Source: a virus
Virus record (IMG/VR): IMGVR_UViG_3300032236_000235
Coordinates: 1 to 38,022 of that record
Strand: one strand, 5' to 3'
DNA length: 38,022 bases
A model generated the notes under the pieces. It saw only the letters and a list, made by a program, of their open reading frames with translations, was not told the origin of the DNA and ran no database searches. The position numbers and the translations under genes were made by a program. Each line of letters begins with the position of its first letter. The stretch's first letter is position 1. Positions 21,707 to 28,774 of the stretch are shown here, one piece after another.

Positions 21707-22309
21707 TTATGCCAAGGCATTCAGGGCACGTTCTGTGCGGGCAACTCGGTCATCCAGACCCAAAGTGCCGCCATTGATCTTCTTGGTCACCGCAACGATG
21801 TCCGAGGCAATGTTGTTCAGGTGGTGGGTTGACCAAAACCAGCCAGCCGATAGGGCGGCGTATTGGGGGGTAGAAACCAAGTCGGGATCTGACTCCAAGT
21901 CCACGCCAATGGCCTCTCCGCAGGCTCTGTAGTTGTCCCTGCCGGTCAATTGGATCAGGCCACGACCACGGTACGACCAGCCATCCCCAGATATTTCGTC
22001 ACCGTTGCCCATGCGGTTGGCATAGACGTGGTTGGCAATGGCCTCAGGATTGCGGTTGTATGGCATGGCGGCCTCCAGCGAGGGGAAACGCTTGGGCCAC
22101 ACCTTGCACAGCGACTCTGCCTTGTAATTTAAATTCTCAGTTAATGCGGTGAATCCATTTGACTCGTGTCCGCACTGACCAAGGAAGGAGGCTTGCTGTT
22201 CGGGGGTCTCAATTCCAAATGTTTCAAAGGTAAGGTTGATAGCGTCAATCCACTCTTCTGCCTTGGCTGGATTTATGTGGAGGGCTTGGGCAAGCTGTTC
22301 GGAGTTCAT
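21707..22309 (-). CDS. GH19 endolysin
   Basis: A 200-residue cell-wall hydrolase of glycoside hydrolase family 19, which cuts the glycan strand of peptidoglycan. FLGQCGHES at 42-50 supplies the catalytic Glu 49, and GDGWSYRGRGLIQLTGRDNY at 108-127 is the family signature; SAGWFWSTHHLN follows. No signal peptide or membrane segment is visible, so it depends on a holin for export. It overlaps the Rz gene by ATGA and closes the lysis cassette. Confidence 0.9.
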   Translation of the reverse strand: MNSEQLAQALHINPAKAEEWIDAINLTFETFGIETPEQQASFLGQCGHESNGFTALTENLNYKAESLCKVWPKRFPSLEAAMPYNRNPEAIANHVYANRMGNGDEISGDGWSYRGRGLIQLTGRDNYRACGEAIGVDLESDPDLVSTPQYAALSAGWFWSTHHLNNIASDIVAVTKKINGGTLGLDDRVARTERALNALA

Positions 22310-22791
22310 TTTTGTCCTTTCAGGGTTTGGTACACGGTGTTATAGGCGTCTATACACGCATTCAGTTGTCTTGTGTTGGCGTCGCCTTGGTCGGTGATGG
22401 CGACAAGACGTCGAGCAGTCTCTGGGTCAAGTTCGGCGCTTGCTTGAACGCTATCTCTGGGGGCAGGGGCGGCATCTGTGGTGGCTGATATGGGGCAGAG
22501 GGTGGTTTTGACAGGAACCCGCAACCTGAGAGCGCCAGAAGCAATAGCGGCATCACGCTTGGCAATTTGAATTTTGGCATCGTTGTTCACCTTTACAAGT
22601 TGTGTTGCTGTTGTATGTACAGCGGAAACAAGGGCCTGCTCCTTTTGTCTGGCCTCCTCGTTCAGCTTGGCGATCTCCAATTGCTGGCGATCATGTTCGG
22701 CCTGCTCGCCCTTGTAATAACCACCGAAGAACGCGCCCACAAAGGCCAAGACAACGGCAATCAGGGTGTAAGGATTGAATATCAAGCTCAT
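22306..22791 (-). CDS. Rz-like i-spanin
   Basis: A 161-residue inner-membrane spanin. Residues 8-26 form the N-terminal membrane anchor (LIAVVLAFVGAFFGGYYKG), followed by a periplasmic coiled coil (QLEIAKLNEEARQKEQALVS). The C-terminal part has ELDPETARRLVAITDQGDAN and LNACIDAYNTVYQ, the segment typical of Rz. With its Rz1 partner it joins inner and outer membrane and drives the last step of lysis of a Gram-negative host. AAGGA lies before ATG 22791. The rz1 frame lies entirely inside it. Confidence 0.85.
   Translation of the reverse strand: MSLIFNPYTLIAVVLAFVGAFFGGYYKGEQAEHDRQQLEIAKLNEEARQKEQALVSAVHTTATQLVKVNNDAKIQIAKRDAAIASGALRLRVPVKTTLCPISATTDAAPAPRDSVQASAELDPETARRLVAITDQGDANTRQLNACIDAYNTVYQTLKGQK
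22362..22580 (-). CDS. Rz1-like o-spanin lipoprotein, embedded in Rz
   Basis: A 72-residue frame nested in the Rz gene. It has a lipoprotein signal (MPLLLLALSGC, lipobox LSGC with Cys 20 of the longest form) and a Pro-rich mature part (PPSAPYQPPQMPPLPP), the hallmarks of Rz1. Start is ATG 22580 or the in-frame ATG 22553; both keep the lipobox. It would sit in the outer membrane and bind Rz in the periplasm. Gene embedding is the best known Rz/Rz1 arrangement. Confidence 0.85.
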   Translation of the reverse strand: MPKFKLPSVMPLLLLALSGCGFLSKPPSAPYQPPQMPPLPPEIAFKQAPNLTQRLLDVLSPSPTKATPTQDN

Positions 22792-23183
22792 TCCTTGGCT
22801 CCTTTGAAAACCGGCTCGTCGTCGTCATCGGCTTTGGGTGTGCTCAATGGTCGGACAATAGGCTTTGGGGTAGGCGCTGGGGGCGGCGAAACAGGTGGAG
22901 GACTGACCATTGGTTTAGGAACAATAGGGGAGGCTGTAGCGTTGCTTCCATGACCAACAGCCATCAACGTACCAATGATGGAGATCATGCTCACCAAGAC
23001 GGTTTTAAGGATCTCAAACAACACCACATCATTGGGAGCTTGCTTGCCCATGGGTTGGGTGACAAAGATCAAGCAGTACAGGACGCCAAAACAGGCACAA
23101 ACAAGGCAGACAACAAAGCCCATTTGAGTCCAAAATTGGCCCAAAGCGTGCCAATCCTCAGGGGTTCTTCTGTTTGTAGGCAT
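22788..23183 (-). CDS. Holin candidate with Pro-rich tail
   Basis: A 131-residue membrane protein with two hydrophobic helices (about 21-41 and 60-77) and a Pro-rich, then acidic, C-terminus (VSPPPVSPPPAPTPKP). AAGGA precedes ATG 23183. Its position just upstream of Rz/Rz1 and the endolysin, with ATGA coupling, makes it the best holin candidate; the sequence matches no holin family I recognise, and the two neighbouring membrane proteins are alternatives. Confidence 0.5.
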   Translation of the reverse strand: MPTNRRTPEDWHALGQFWTQMGFVVCLVCACFGVLYCLIFVTQPMGKQAPNDVVLFEILKTVLVSMISIIGTLMAVGHGSNATASPIVPKPMVSPPPVSPPPAPTPKPIVRPLSTPKADDDDEPVFKGAKE

Positions 23184-23361
23184 TGTAAATTTCCTTTGTC
23201 ACAAGATCCTTGGTGCAGACGCCAGCGGCTTCGCACTGAGGCGGTTCGCATTCAGCCTTCCCCCAATTTTGTGGGTCTTGGCATGGATAACGGTAAGAAT
23301 CGTGGCAACCAGTCAGGATGACGAGCAAGACAGACAGCAACCAAACCTCATAAATATTCAC
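23158..23361 (-). CDS. Phage lipoprotein, Cys-rich
   Basis: A 67-residue protein with signal and lipobox (VWLLSVLLVILTGC) and a Cys-rich mature part containing YRYPCQDPQNWGKAECEPPQ. GTG 23361 is preferred as start because AGGAGG lies four bases upstream; ATG 23376 would lack a ribosome-binding site. CQDPxNW-type lipoproteins occur beside lysis and tail genes in aquatic phages. It overlaps the genes on both sides. Role unknown; spanin-like or envelope function is possible. Confidence 0.65.
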   Translation of the reverse strand: MNIYEVWLLSVLLVILTGCHDSYRYPCQDPQNWGKAECEPPQCEAAGVCTKDLVTKEIYNAYKQKNP

Positions 23362-23686
23362 GCTTCCTCCTGTCATAAATTGGGTTATCTTTGAACTCTG
23401 TGGGTTCTTTTTCCCGTCTGCTCTTTTCAACTTCCCGTCTTAATTTTTCAACCTTCTCCAATTGGGCCTTGGCCTCGTGCTTTGCATCCAGCACATCTAG
23501 GTACAACATACCCAGCATGGGGAGCATCAGAGCCACCAAAACACAAGCCGCTACCCATCCCACTATGTCTTCCCCAATCGACTGATGAACAGGAGCCACA
23601 TCCACAGGTAGAGGAGGAATATAGTAGTCGCTACTAGATACGCTGACTTTGCTTGGAAGTTTCTTTTTGCCTCCGCCCGTTGCCAT
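23348..23686 (-). CDS. Membrane protein with C-terminal coiled coil
   Basis: A 112-residue protein: a short basic, Ser-rich N-terminus, one membrane helix (about residues 43-62, VGWVAACVLVALMLPMLGML) and a charged coiled coil (AKAQLEKVEKLRREVEKSRR). This layout resembles an i-spanin or a structural membrane protein, but the Rz-like gene downstream is the better spanin. Its first 124 bases overlap the gene upstream. AAGG-type ribosome-binding site before ATG 23686. Confidence 0.55.
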   Translation of the reverse strand: MATGGGKKKLPSKVSVSSSDYYIPPLPVDVAPVHQSIGEDIVGWVAACVLVALMLPMLGMLYLDVLDAKHEAKAQLEKVEKLRREVEKSRREKEPTEFKDNPIYDRRKREYL

Positions 23687-24243
23687 GCCTTGTACCTTTC
23701 CTTTGCTTCCTGCTTTAGTCTAGCCTGCTCCTGTTCTTGTTTGATGATGTCACGGGTCTCAAATGTTCGGCTATACAAGGCCCCCATTTCTTTGGGCGCA
23801 CCGTATACCATCGCCTCCCTTATCTCAACCTCCAGCGCCGCCATCTGATCCTGCGCCACGATCCGCTTCAATGCGGCCTCCATCAGATTGGCATCAGGGT
23901 CATAGACGTTCTTGCTCTTCTCTTCCTCTTGTCTTATGTGCGCCGCTAACTGCTCCTGAAGGCGAAAGAACGTCGTCAATTGTTCTACGATGTCCGACAT
24001 CACCTTGGTCTCGTCAACGCTTACATAGGCTTCCTTCTTTTTCTCCACAGGCTTTGGCGCTTTTGGTTTTGCTCCAAAGAGCTTAGACCAGAACCCACGG
24101 ACTTCGATTGCGACACCAACAGCTTCGTCAATGGTTGACCTGACCTCCATGAAGGACTCTTTGCACTGCTTGTACAAAGCGGTTCCTTGCTGAATTGCGC
24201 TAACGCAAGCCTTTGCGGCGAGGAGGATAGAGATCGGGTCAAT
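23563..24243 (-). CDS. Helical membrane-anchored phage protein, probable ATT start
   Basis: A 226-residue frame if it starts at ATT 24243, directly after the stop of 24244-24459; an alternative TTG at 24177 gives 204 residues. The upstream part (IDPISILLAAKACVSAIQQG) matches the usual N-terminus of this aquatic-phage protein type, which normally begins M-(I)-D-P-I. The rest is coiled-coil-rich (LTTFFRLQEQLAAHIRQEEE; REAMVYGAPKEMGALYSRTF) and ends in a membrane helix (YLVATTIFLLYLWMWLLFIS). GGGG lies about eight bases before ATT. Function unknown. Confidence 0.6.
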   Translation of the reverse strand: MDPISILLAAKACVSAIQQGTALYKQCKESFMEVRSTIDEAVGVAIEVRGFWSKLFGAKPKAPKPVEKKKEAYVSVDETKVMSDIVEQLTTFFRLQEQLAAHIRQEEEKSKNVYDPDANLMEAALKRIVAQDQMAALEVEIREAMVYGAPKEMGALYSRTFETRDIIKQEQEQARLKQEAKERYKAWQRAEAKRNFQAKSAYLVATTIFLLYLWMWLLFISRLGKT

Positions 24244-24459
24244 TTACAGCCCCAAAAGCTTTTTCACGAACTCGGCGGCAACTCCGGGGCCAAACAGCAC
24301 AGTCAAGATCACCGCATACAGCAAGTATTCAATCTTGTTCATGCGCTTGGTTCCTTCGTCAAACCGAGCCTGAATGCCTTCATATCGTTGAGCGCAGACC
24401 GCCTCATGGACACTTAGGCGCTTGTCAGTCTCAGTAGCGAGTTCGTGAATTTCAGCCAT
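24244..24459 (-). CDS. Small membrane protein, XhlA/holin-like layout
   Basis: A 71-residue protein with a helical N-terminal half (ETDKRLSVHEAVCAQRYEGI) and one membrane helix near the C-terminus (KIEYLLYAVILTVLFGPGVA). This order of coiled coil then single membrane helix resembles XhlA-type lysis-associated proteins. Its place at the head of the lysis/membrane block supports a link with lysis, but it could also be a structural membrane protein. Confidence 0.55.
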   Translation of the reverse strand: MAEIHELATETDKRLSVHEAVCAQRYEGIQARFDEGTKRMNKIEYLLYAVILTVLFGPGVAAEFVKKLLGL

Positions 24460-24462
24460 TTT

Positions 24463-24696
24463 TTACTCTGCCGTTACTTCTTTTGCCTCGGCAGGTTGAT
24501 CTGCCAAAGCTTGTTTCAACATGTTGAAAAACGTGTCTCGACCAACTTGCAGTTGATCCAAGTTGAAGCGTGCAGAACTTACTTTTCGCTCCAAATCAAC
24601 AACGTGATCCAAAAGCGATTTTTGTTGCTCATTCAGCTTTTCAACGTCGTACTCGACACCATCAATGATGAGTTGGGGTTTTGTGTTGTTACCCAT
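24463..24696 (-). CDS. DUF6447-like small phage protein
   Basis: A 77-residue protein (MGNNTKPQLIIDGVEYDVEK). The strand pair LIIDGVEYDVEKLNEQQKSL followed by a long coiled coil (VDLERKVSSARFNLDQLQVG) resembles a small protein common in cyanophages and other aquatic phages. TAAGGAG lies six bases before ATG 24696; another ATG just upstream is out of frame. Function unknown. Confidence 0.6.
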   Translation of the reverse strand: MGNNTKPQLIIDGVEYDVEKLNEQQKSLLDHVVDLERKVSSARFNLDQLQVGRDTFFNMLKQALADQPAEAKEVTAE

Positions 24697-24714
24697 TTCA
24701 TGCTCCTTAAGTTA

Positions 24715-24734
24715 CCGCCATCTTGGGCTGGCGG
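24715..24734. terminator. Short hairpin between fibre gene and small gene
   Basis: CCGCCA (24715-24720) and TGGCGG (24729-24734) form a 6-bp stem with an 8-base loop in the gap after the fibre gene. No U-run follows on the minus strand. Partial termination or mRNA stability is possible. Confidence 0.3.
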
Positions 24735-24752
24735 CTTGCCCATATTGTCAAA

Positions 24753-25868
24753 TTACGCAACAAAATTGCCCGAATACCCATAAGGGCCTATTGGCAATAT
24801 TTTGTAATAACTTCCAGCCAAAGGCGTGACTGTTCCAGCACTTGATGTGACATTGAATCTTAAATTTTTGGCTCCAGCACCACCCGCAGTATTTATAGTC
24901 CCTTTAACAATAAACAAATGGTTTGTTGCGGTTGTCAAAGAGGCTGATGCCGCAAAAGCCGCTCCAGCAGATGTGCTACCAATTATGTTTGCATACTGAG
25001 GCGTTCCTACCGCCGTTCCACCAGCCACCGCATCCATTTCAAGGTGTGCATTGATGTAGTTTGGCGCAACGCTTGATGTCAGGGTGACGGTCACAGTACC
25101 TGCCGTGGTTTTAGTAAAGTACAAGTAAGCTTCAATTTCAAAAACCTGAGCAGGTTGGAGGGATACCGCAGAGTTTGCCCCAAAGAAATTGCTAATGGTG
25201 GGGCCAATTGCAGATCCTGCCGAATAAAGCCTCCAATAAAGAATATTTGGTATATACCCTCTTCCATTCAGCGTTGTAAAGTAAAGGCCGGGGTTTGATC
25301 CAAAATTAACTTCATCGAAAGCATATTCAATGTTTCCGTCTGTACCTTGTACCAGTGGGGACAAATAACCAGAAGCCATGTTTATTGGAACTGGGCCATT
25401 ATTTGAAGATGGAGCAGACGCTACAGATATATAAGCATTTGATGTTGGTGATGTACCAAGCCCAACAGTTCCGCTGAATGTAACCCCGCCAGTGGTGGCA
25501 ATGCGCATCGCCTCGGAGCTACCCATAACGAATGTCATTGGCAAAACAGTGCCGCTACCTCTGGCGTTAGAAGTTATGCGGGCTTCTGTATTTGAATTTG
25601 CTCCAATTGAAATACTTAAAACCGCTCCATTTGTGATAGCAGAATCAGCTTCCAAATTGATAGATGACTGAGTTGCCGTGCCGTTTGGAATAAAACCAAC
25701 AATAGTGTTTTGGTTTGTGGTGCTTGTCTGGATTTGCACACGATTAGAAACAGTCGCATTACTGAAGTCGCCGGTGATGCGGTTACCCGTACCCGTAAAT
25801 GTCAGGTTGCCAGATATGGTGTCTGATGGGGTTGTAATCCCAGTTGTCCCATTGATTGTTACTGTCAT
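24753..25868 (-). CDS. Tail-fibre-type protein 5
   Basis: A 371-residue beta-rich protein (MTVTINGTTGITTPSDTISG) of low Lys/Arg content, typical of phage fibres. NGTTGITTP at the N-terminus is common in fibre proteins of aquatic phages. The C-terminal half (about 175-371) contains FYFTT-type strands such as AYLYFTKTTAGTVTVTLTSS and could be a receptor-binding domain. AAGAGG precedes ATG 25868. It is the last of five consecutive fibre-type genes. Not assignable beyond this. Confidence 0.65.
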   Translation of the reverse strand: MTVTINGTTGITTPSDTISGNLTFTGTGNRITGDFSNATVSNRVQIQTSTTNQNTIVGFIPNGTATQSSINLEADSAITNGAVLSISIGANSNTEARITSNARGSGTVLPMTFVMGSSEAMRIATTGGVTFSGTVGLGTSPTSNAYISVASAPSSNNGPVPINMASGYLSPLVQGTDGNIEYAFDEVNFGSNPGLYFTTLNGRGYIPNILYWRLYSAGSAIGPTISNFFGANSAVSLQPAQVFEIEAYLYFTKTTAGTVTVTLTSSVAPNYINAHLEMDAVAGGTAVGTPQYANIIGSTSAGAAFAASASLTTATNHLFIVKGTINTAGGAGAKNLRFNVTSSAGTVTPLAGSYYKILPIGPYGYSGNFVA

Positions 25869-25878
25869 GGTTTACCTC

Positions 25879-26796
25879 TTATTCGTAAAGGATGTTGATT
25901 GTTCCAGCAGATGGAGTTGTATCAAAGGTATCAGTGCCATTGACAGTAGTAATTCTTACGGCGGTTAAAGCCGCGCCAAGAGCAATTCCACCACCAGCAA
26001 AAGTGGCTACAGTTGCAGTACTAAATCCAGCCCCCGATGCAACCCAAGTATTTCCTGATAAATTGGTAATAATAATTGAACCTGAGTAAGCGGTACTAGC
26101 CGCATTAGTAGTGGTAATAGCAAAACCAGCAGATATTAACCCCGAAGATACTCCATTTGCTTGACCTGCGCCTGATGAATAACCAGATGTTGTGTATGTT
26201 GGCGTAGCGCCAGTGCCAAGTTGAATAATTTGAACAGATGTACCACTTGTACTCACTGCGTTAAACATTACAGTAATGCGTTTTACCCAAGATGGCAAAC
26301 TTGCAAAATCAATAACTGTTTGACCTGCACAAGTAACAGAAGCGCCTTGAGTAATAACACTTGATGCCATTGAACTCACTACAGCACCAGTAATCGTTGG
26401 GCTGGTTAGCGTTGGGTTGGTTAGCGTTGGGTTGGTTAGCGTTGGGCTTGTCAACGTATTTGTTGCGACAGTTGTCATTGGATACCAAGAGGTATTTGAC
26501 AAACGATAGACGTAGGTCGTTGCTTGGTTTGCTGGAAGGACTGTGACAGCACTTACAACTGTTTGACCTGTATTGCCATTGAGCGTCAAGGCCGAGATCA
26601 GCTTGGTTGAACTAAATGTGATGGTCATACCATCAGCAGGAACCGCAGGCATTGTGATTGTGCCTGTTGCCAACGTACCCGCAGGGTTCATCACCAGTAC
26701 GTTTGCTCCAGTGAAAGTGTATGAGAACCCAGTCGTCGGGGTTTGGTAGTCGTACTGTTGAATCAGTCCGTTTGTTCCGTCAAGTTTTGCTGTCAT
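25879..26796 (-). CDS. Tail-fibre-type protein 4 with pentapeptide repeats
   Basis: A 305-residue beta-rich protein. The N-terminal 100 residues (TGTITMPAVPADGMTITFSS; GQTVVSAVTVLPANQATTYV) look like fibre strands. They are followed by a run of SPTLTNPTLTNPTLTSPTIT pentapeptides encoded by a 15-base repeat, a rigid linker seen in many fibres. The C-terminal part may be the binding head. GGAG precedes ATG 26796. Confidence 0.65.
   Translation of the reverse strand: MTAKLDGTNGLIQQYDYQTPTTGFSYTFTGANVLVMNPAGTLATGTITMPAVPADGMTITFSSTKLISALTLNGNTGQTVVSAVTVLPANQATTYVYRLSNTSWYPMTTVATNTLTSPTLTNPTLTNPTLTSPTITGAVVSSMASSVITQGASVTCAGQTVIDFASLPSWVKRITVMFNAVSTSGTSVQIIQLGTGATPTYTTSGYSSGAGQANGVSSGLISAGFAITTTNAASTAYSGSIIITNLSGNTWVASGAGFSTATVATFAGGGIALGAALTAVRITTVNGTDTFDTTPSAGTINILYE
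26396..26455. repeat. Four tandem 15-base repeats
   Basis: Units at 26396-26410, 26411-26425, 26426-26440 and 26441-26455 follow GTTGGG(T/C)TGGTTAGC. Units two and three are identical, unit one differs at one base, and unit four is degenerate. They encode T-L-T-N-P-type pentapeptides in the fibre gene and are prone to length change by slippage. Confidence 0.75.
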
Positions 26797-26810
26797 TGGT
26801 TATTCTCCAG

Positions 26811-26996
26811 TTACCAGCCTGCCATATCAACATACTTCTGACCATCCGCACCGCAGTCAGAAAGGAACTCATCCTTTTGTTCTGCGCTGTAGTTGCGGCA
26901 TTTCACACGCTTCAATTCAGTTTCTGTTTCTTCCAGCCATGTGGCTTCTAGAGTGTTTGCTTTGATGTCGTGACAGACTGCGGCTAAGTAAATCAT
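26811..26996 (-). CDS. Small conserved phage protein in the fibre block
   Basis: A 61-residue protein (MIYLAAVCHDIKANTLEATW). The pattern of YLAAxxxDIKANxLEATWLEE, CRNYSAEQKDEFLSDCGADG and YVDMAGW (shown in parts) is found in short proteins beside tail-fibre genes of aquatic phages, with no known function. ATG 26996 overlaps the stop of fibre 3 as ATGA. Perhaps an assembly partner of the fibres. Confidence 0.65.
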   Translation of the reverse strand: MIYLAAVCHDIKANTLEATWLEETETELKRVKCRNYSAEQKDEFLSDCGADGQKYVDMAGW

Positions 26997-28003
26997 GATG
27001 TTGCTCCTTTAAGTAGAGTGAAGTTAAGAACAATAGCTTCTGACAACGAACCTGCACTTGTATTTCTTACTGTAATTGAGCAAGAACCAGCGGCAACTCC
27101 ATCAGCAGTACAAAAATAAACGCCAGCAGAACCACCAGAACCCCGATGAATCAAAATTGTATCTGTGGCGGCTATCAAAGAATTGGTAAATGTAAAGCTA
27201 ACATTGGTGTTAGCCGCTAAAGCCGCCGCATTCATCGTAATCTGGCCTGTAGGCTTGTTTAGCGTTACAGCAGTAGCTTTATTTGTTGCCTGTGTAACAG
27301 TACCACCAGCGCCTGTGCCGTAGCCAAGACCAGCGGCAGTAACAACAAGAGTATTGCCACTGGAGTCGATAGTCATACGCACAGTGTTATTTGTGCCAAG
27401 ATGTAAACTGTATGCGCCTGCCTGATTTATCACAGCAGAATACGCAGACGAACCTCCAACAATACCTCCACCTGTAGAACTTTCCACGCCAAAACGAGCC
27501 GTTCCACTCCCGTTAATGGCTTGTAATTGAGCGTAGTTTGTACCTGTTGATGATGTTAAACGTATATTTCCTGTTGTTGCAGAAATATCTAGCGGGAAAG
27601 AAGGCGTAGTACCAATCCCCACATTACCAGAGATATCAATAGTCAACCTTCTGGTGTTATTTGTAACAAAATAAATTGGGTGGTTTGTGTAAGAACCAAA
27701 CACACCTTCACTTGTGCTTGTATTCCATTGAGAATAAATAGAGCCTGTTGTTAAAGCAGAGTCAACAGATACCCATGCAGTGGGGTTTGTGGCGTTTACC
27801 AAATAAGTTGATGAGCCACGCACATCTAATTTAGCGGCTGGCGAACTCGTACCAATCCCCACATTACCAGAGGTATCACTGGCAATAAAACTCCCACCTG
27901 TGACGGTTGGGAGGTTGATTGTGTAGTTGCTGTTTGTGTTTGGTGCGGCAATCGTCAGGACACCAGTCCCGCTTGGGTTACCTTGTATTTGTACTGAACT
28001 CAT
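26993..28003 (-). CDS. Tail-fibre-type protein 3
   Basis: A 336-residue fibre protein (MSSVQIQGNPSGTGVLTIAA). It contains the common fibre motif SGNVGIGTSSPAAKLDV twice (the second as SGNVGIGTTPSFPLDI), encoded by near-identical DNA. The N-terminal VTGGSFIASDTSGNVGIGTS and the Ser/Thr/Gly-rich strands fit a trimeric beta-shaft; a C-terminal domain (about 230-336) has SGGSAGVYFCTADGVAAGSC. AAGGAG precedes ATG 28003. Confidence 0.7.
   Translation of the reverse strand: MSSVQIQGNPSGTGVLTIAAPNTNSNYTINLPTVTGGSFIASDTSGNVGIGTSSPAAKLDVRGSSTYLVNATNPTAWVSVDSALTTGSIYSQWNTSTSEGVFGSYTNHPIYFVTNNTRRLTIDISGNVGIGTTPSFPLDISATTGNIRLTSSTGTNYAQLQAINGSGTARFGVESSTGGGIVGGSSAYSAVINQAGAYSLHLGTNNTVRMTIDSSGNTLVVTAAGLGYGTGAGGTVTQATNKATAVTLNKPTGQITMNAAALAANTNVSFTFTNSLIAATDTILIHRGSGGSAGVYFCTADGVAAGSCSITVRNTSAGSLSEAIVLNFTLLKGATS
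27608..27881. repeat. Two direct copies of the GNVGIGT coding segment
   Basis: About 29 bases around TACCAATCCCCACATTACC occur at roughly 27608-27638 and 27849-27880 with one or two differences. They encode the two SGNVGIGT fibre motifs. They could be points of recombination within the fibre gene. Confidence 0.6.
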
Positions 28004-28012
28004 GTGTTCTCC

Positions 28013-28765
28013 TTAAACCACTGTCCAAACAGAGCCTGTTGGAACTGTTACCGTAATGCCTGTATTCACGGAAACAGGCCCAGCACTCAATGCGTTGTAA
28101 TTCGATGGAATTGAATACGATACCGACACTGTATTGGCGTTTAATGTCATACCGTTTGACGACAAATGAGCCGTGGCGGTCAAGTCACCAGTGCTTGGTT
28201 TGTACAAAAGATTGGCGTTGCCGGTGTAGATGGTCGATACAGCGCCGCTTGTTGCTGATGCAAACAGCGGGTATACGTTTGATGATGTTGATGTGTCGTT
28301 GGACAAAGAAACACCACCAACAGAGTTCCAAGCGGGGGAAGAGCCACTGTAACCTTCAAACGCGTTGGTGGTTGTGTTGTAACGCAACATGCCAGTTGAA
28401 GGGGATCCGGGCTGTTGTGCGGTTGTACCCTTGCTTATCAACAAAGCGCCAGTCGAGCTAAATGTCGAGTCCGAGGTAGCCGTCAAAGCACCAGTCACCG
28501 CAAGGGTAGTTCCGCTCCAAGTTAGGTTGGCTGAGCCGCCAAGTGCGCCTGAGTTGTTGAACTGGATTTGGGTGTTGGAGCCACCGATGGTTCCCGCGCC
28601 CTTCGTTGCCAATACCTGAACAACGCCACCCGAATCTTTATAGAACAGCTTACCGTCGGCAATATTGATAGCCAATTCGCCGTTGACAAGGTTTGCCGCC
28701 AATGGTGTGTTGGTCGTTGTGCTACTGTAGTAGAGCGAGATCGGGGTATAGCCTGTTGCCGCCAT
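28013..28765 (-). CDS. Tail-fibre-type protein 2
   Basis: A 250-residue protein whose N-terminus (MAATGYTPISLYYSSTTTNT, then GELAINIADGKLFYKDSGGV) is a widely shared virion-attachment segment of fibres in freshwater phages. It is followed by beta repeats (NTQIQFNNSGALGGSANLTW), a TGMLRYNTTTNAFEGY motif and a C-terminal ITVTVPTGSVWTVV that resembles the fibre-end segment seen in many short fibres. AAGGA precedes ATG 28765. Confidence 0.7.
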   Translation of the reverse strand: MAATGYTPISLYYSSTTTNTPLAANLVNGELAINIADGKLFYKDSGGVVQVLATKGAGTIGGSNTQIQFNNSGALGGSANLTWSGTTLAVTGALTATSDSTFSSTGALLISKGTTAQQPGSPSTGMLRYNTTTNAFEGYSGSSPAWNSVGGVSLSNDTSTSSNVYPLFASATSGAVSTIYTGNANLLYKPSTGDLTATAHLSSNGMTLNANTVSVSYSIPSNYNALSAGPVSVNTGITVTVPTGSVWTVV

Positions 28766-28774
28766 GTTGTTTCC

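Noticed and set aside
26396-26455. CRISPR-like array
   Set aside because: The 15-base units are directly adjacent without spacers and lie in frame in a fibre gene.
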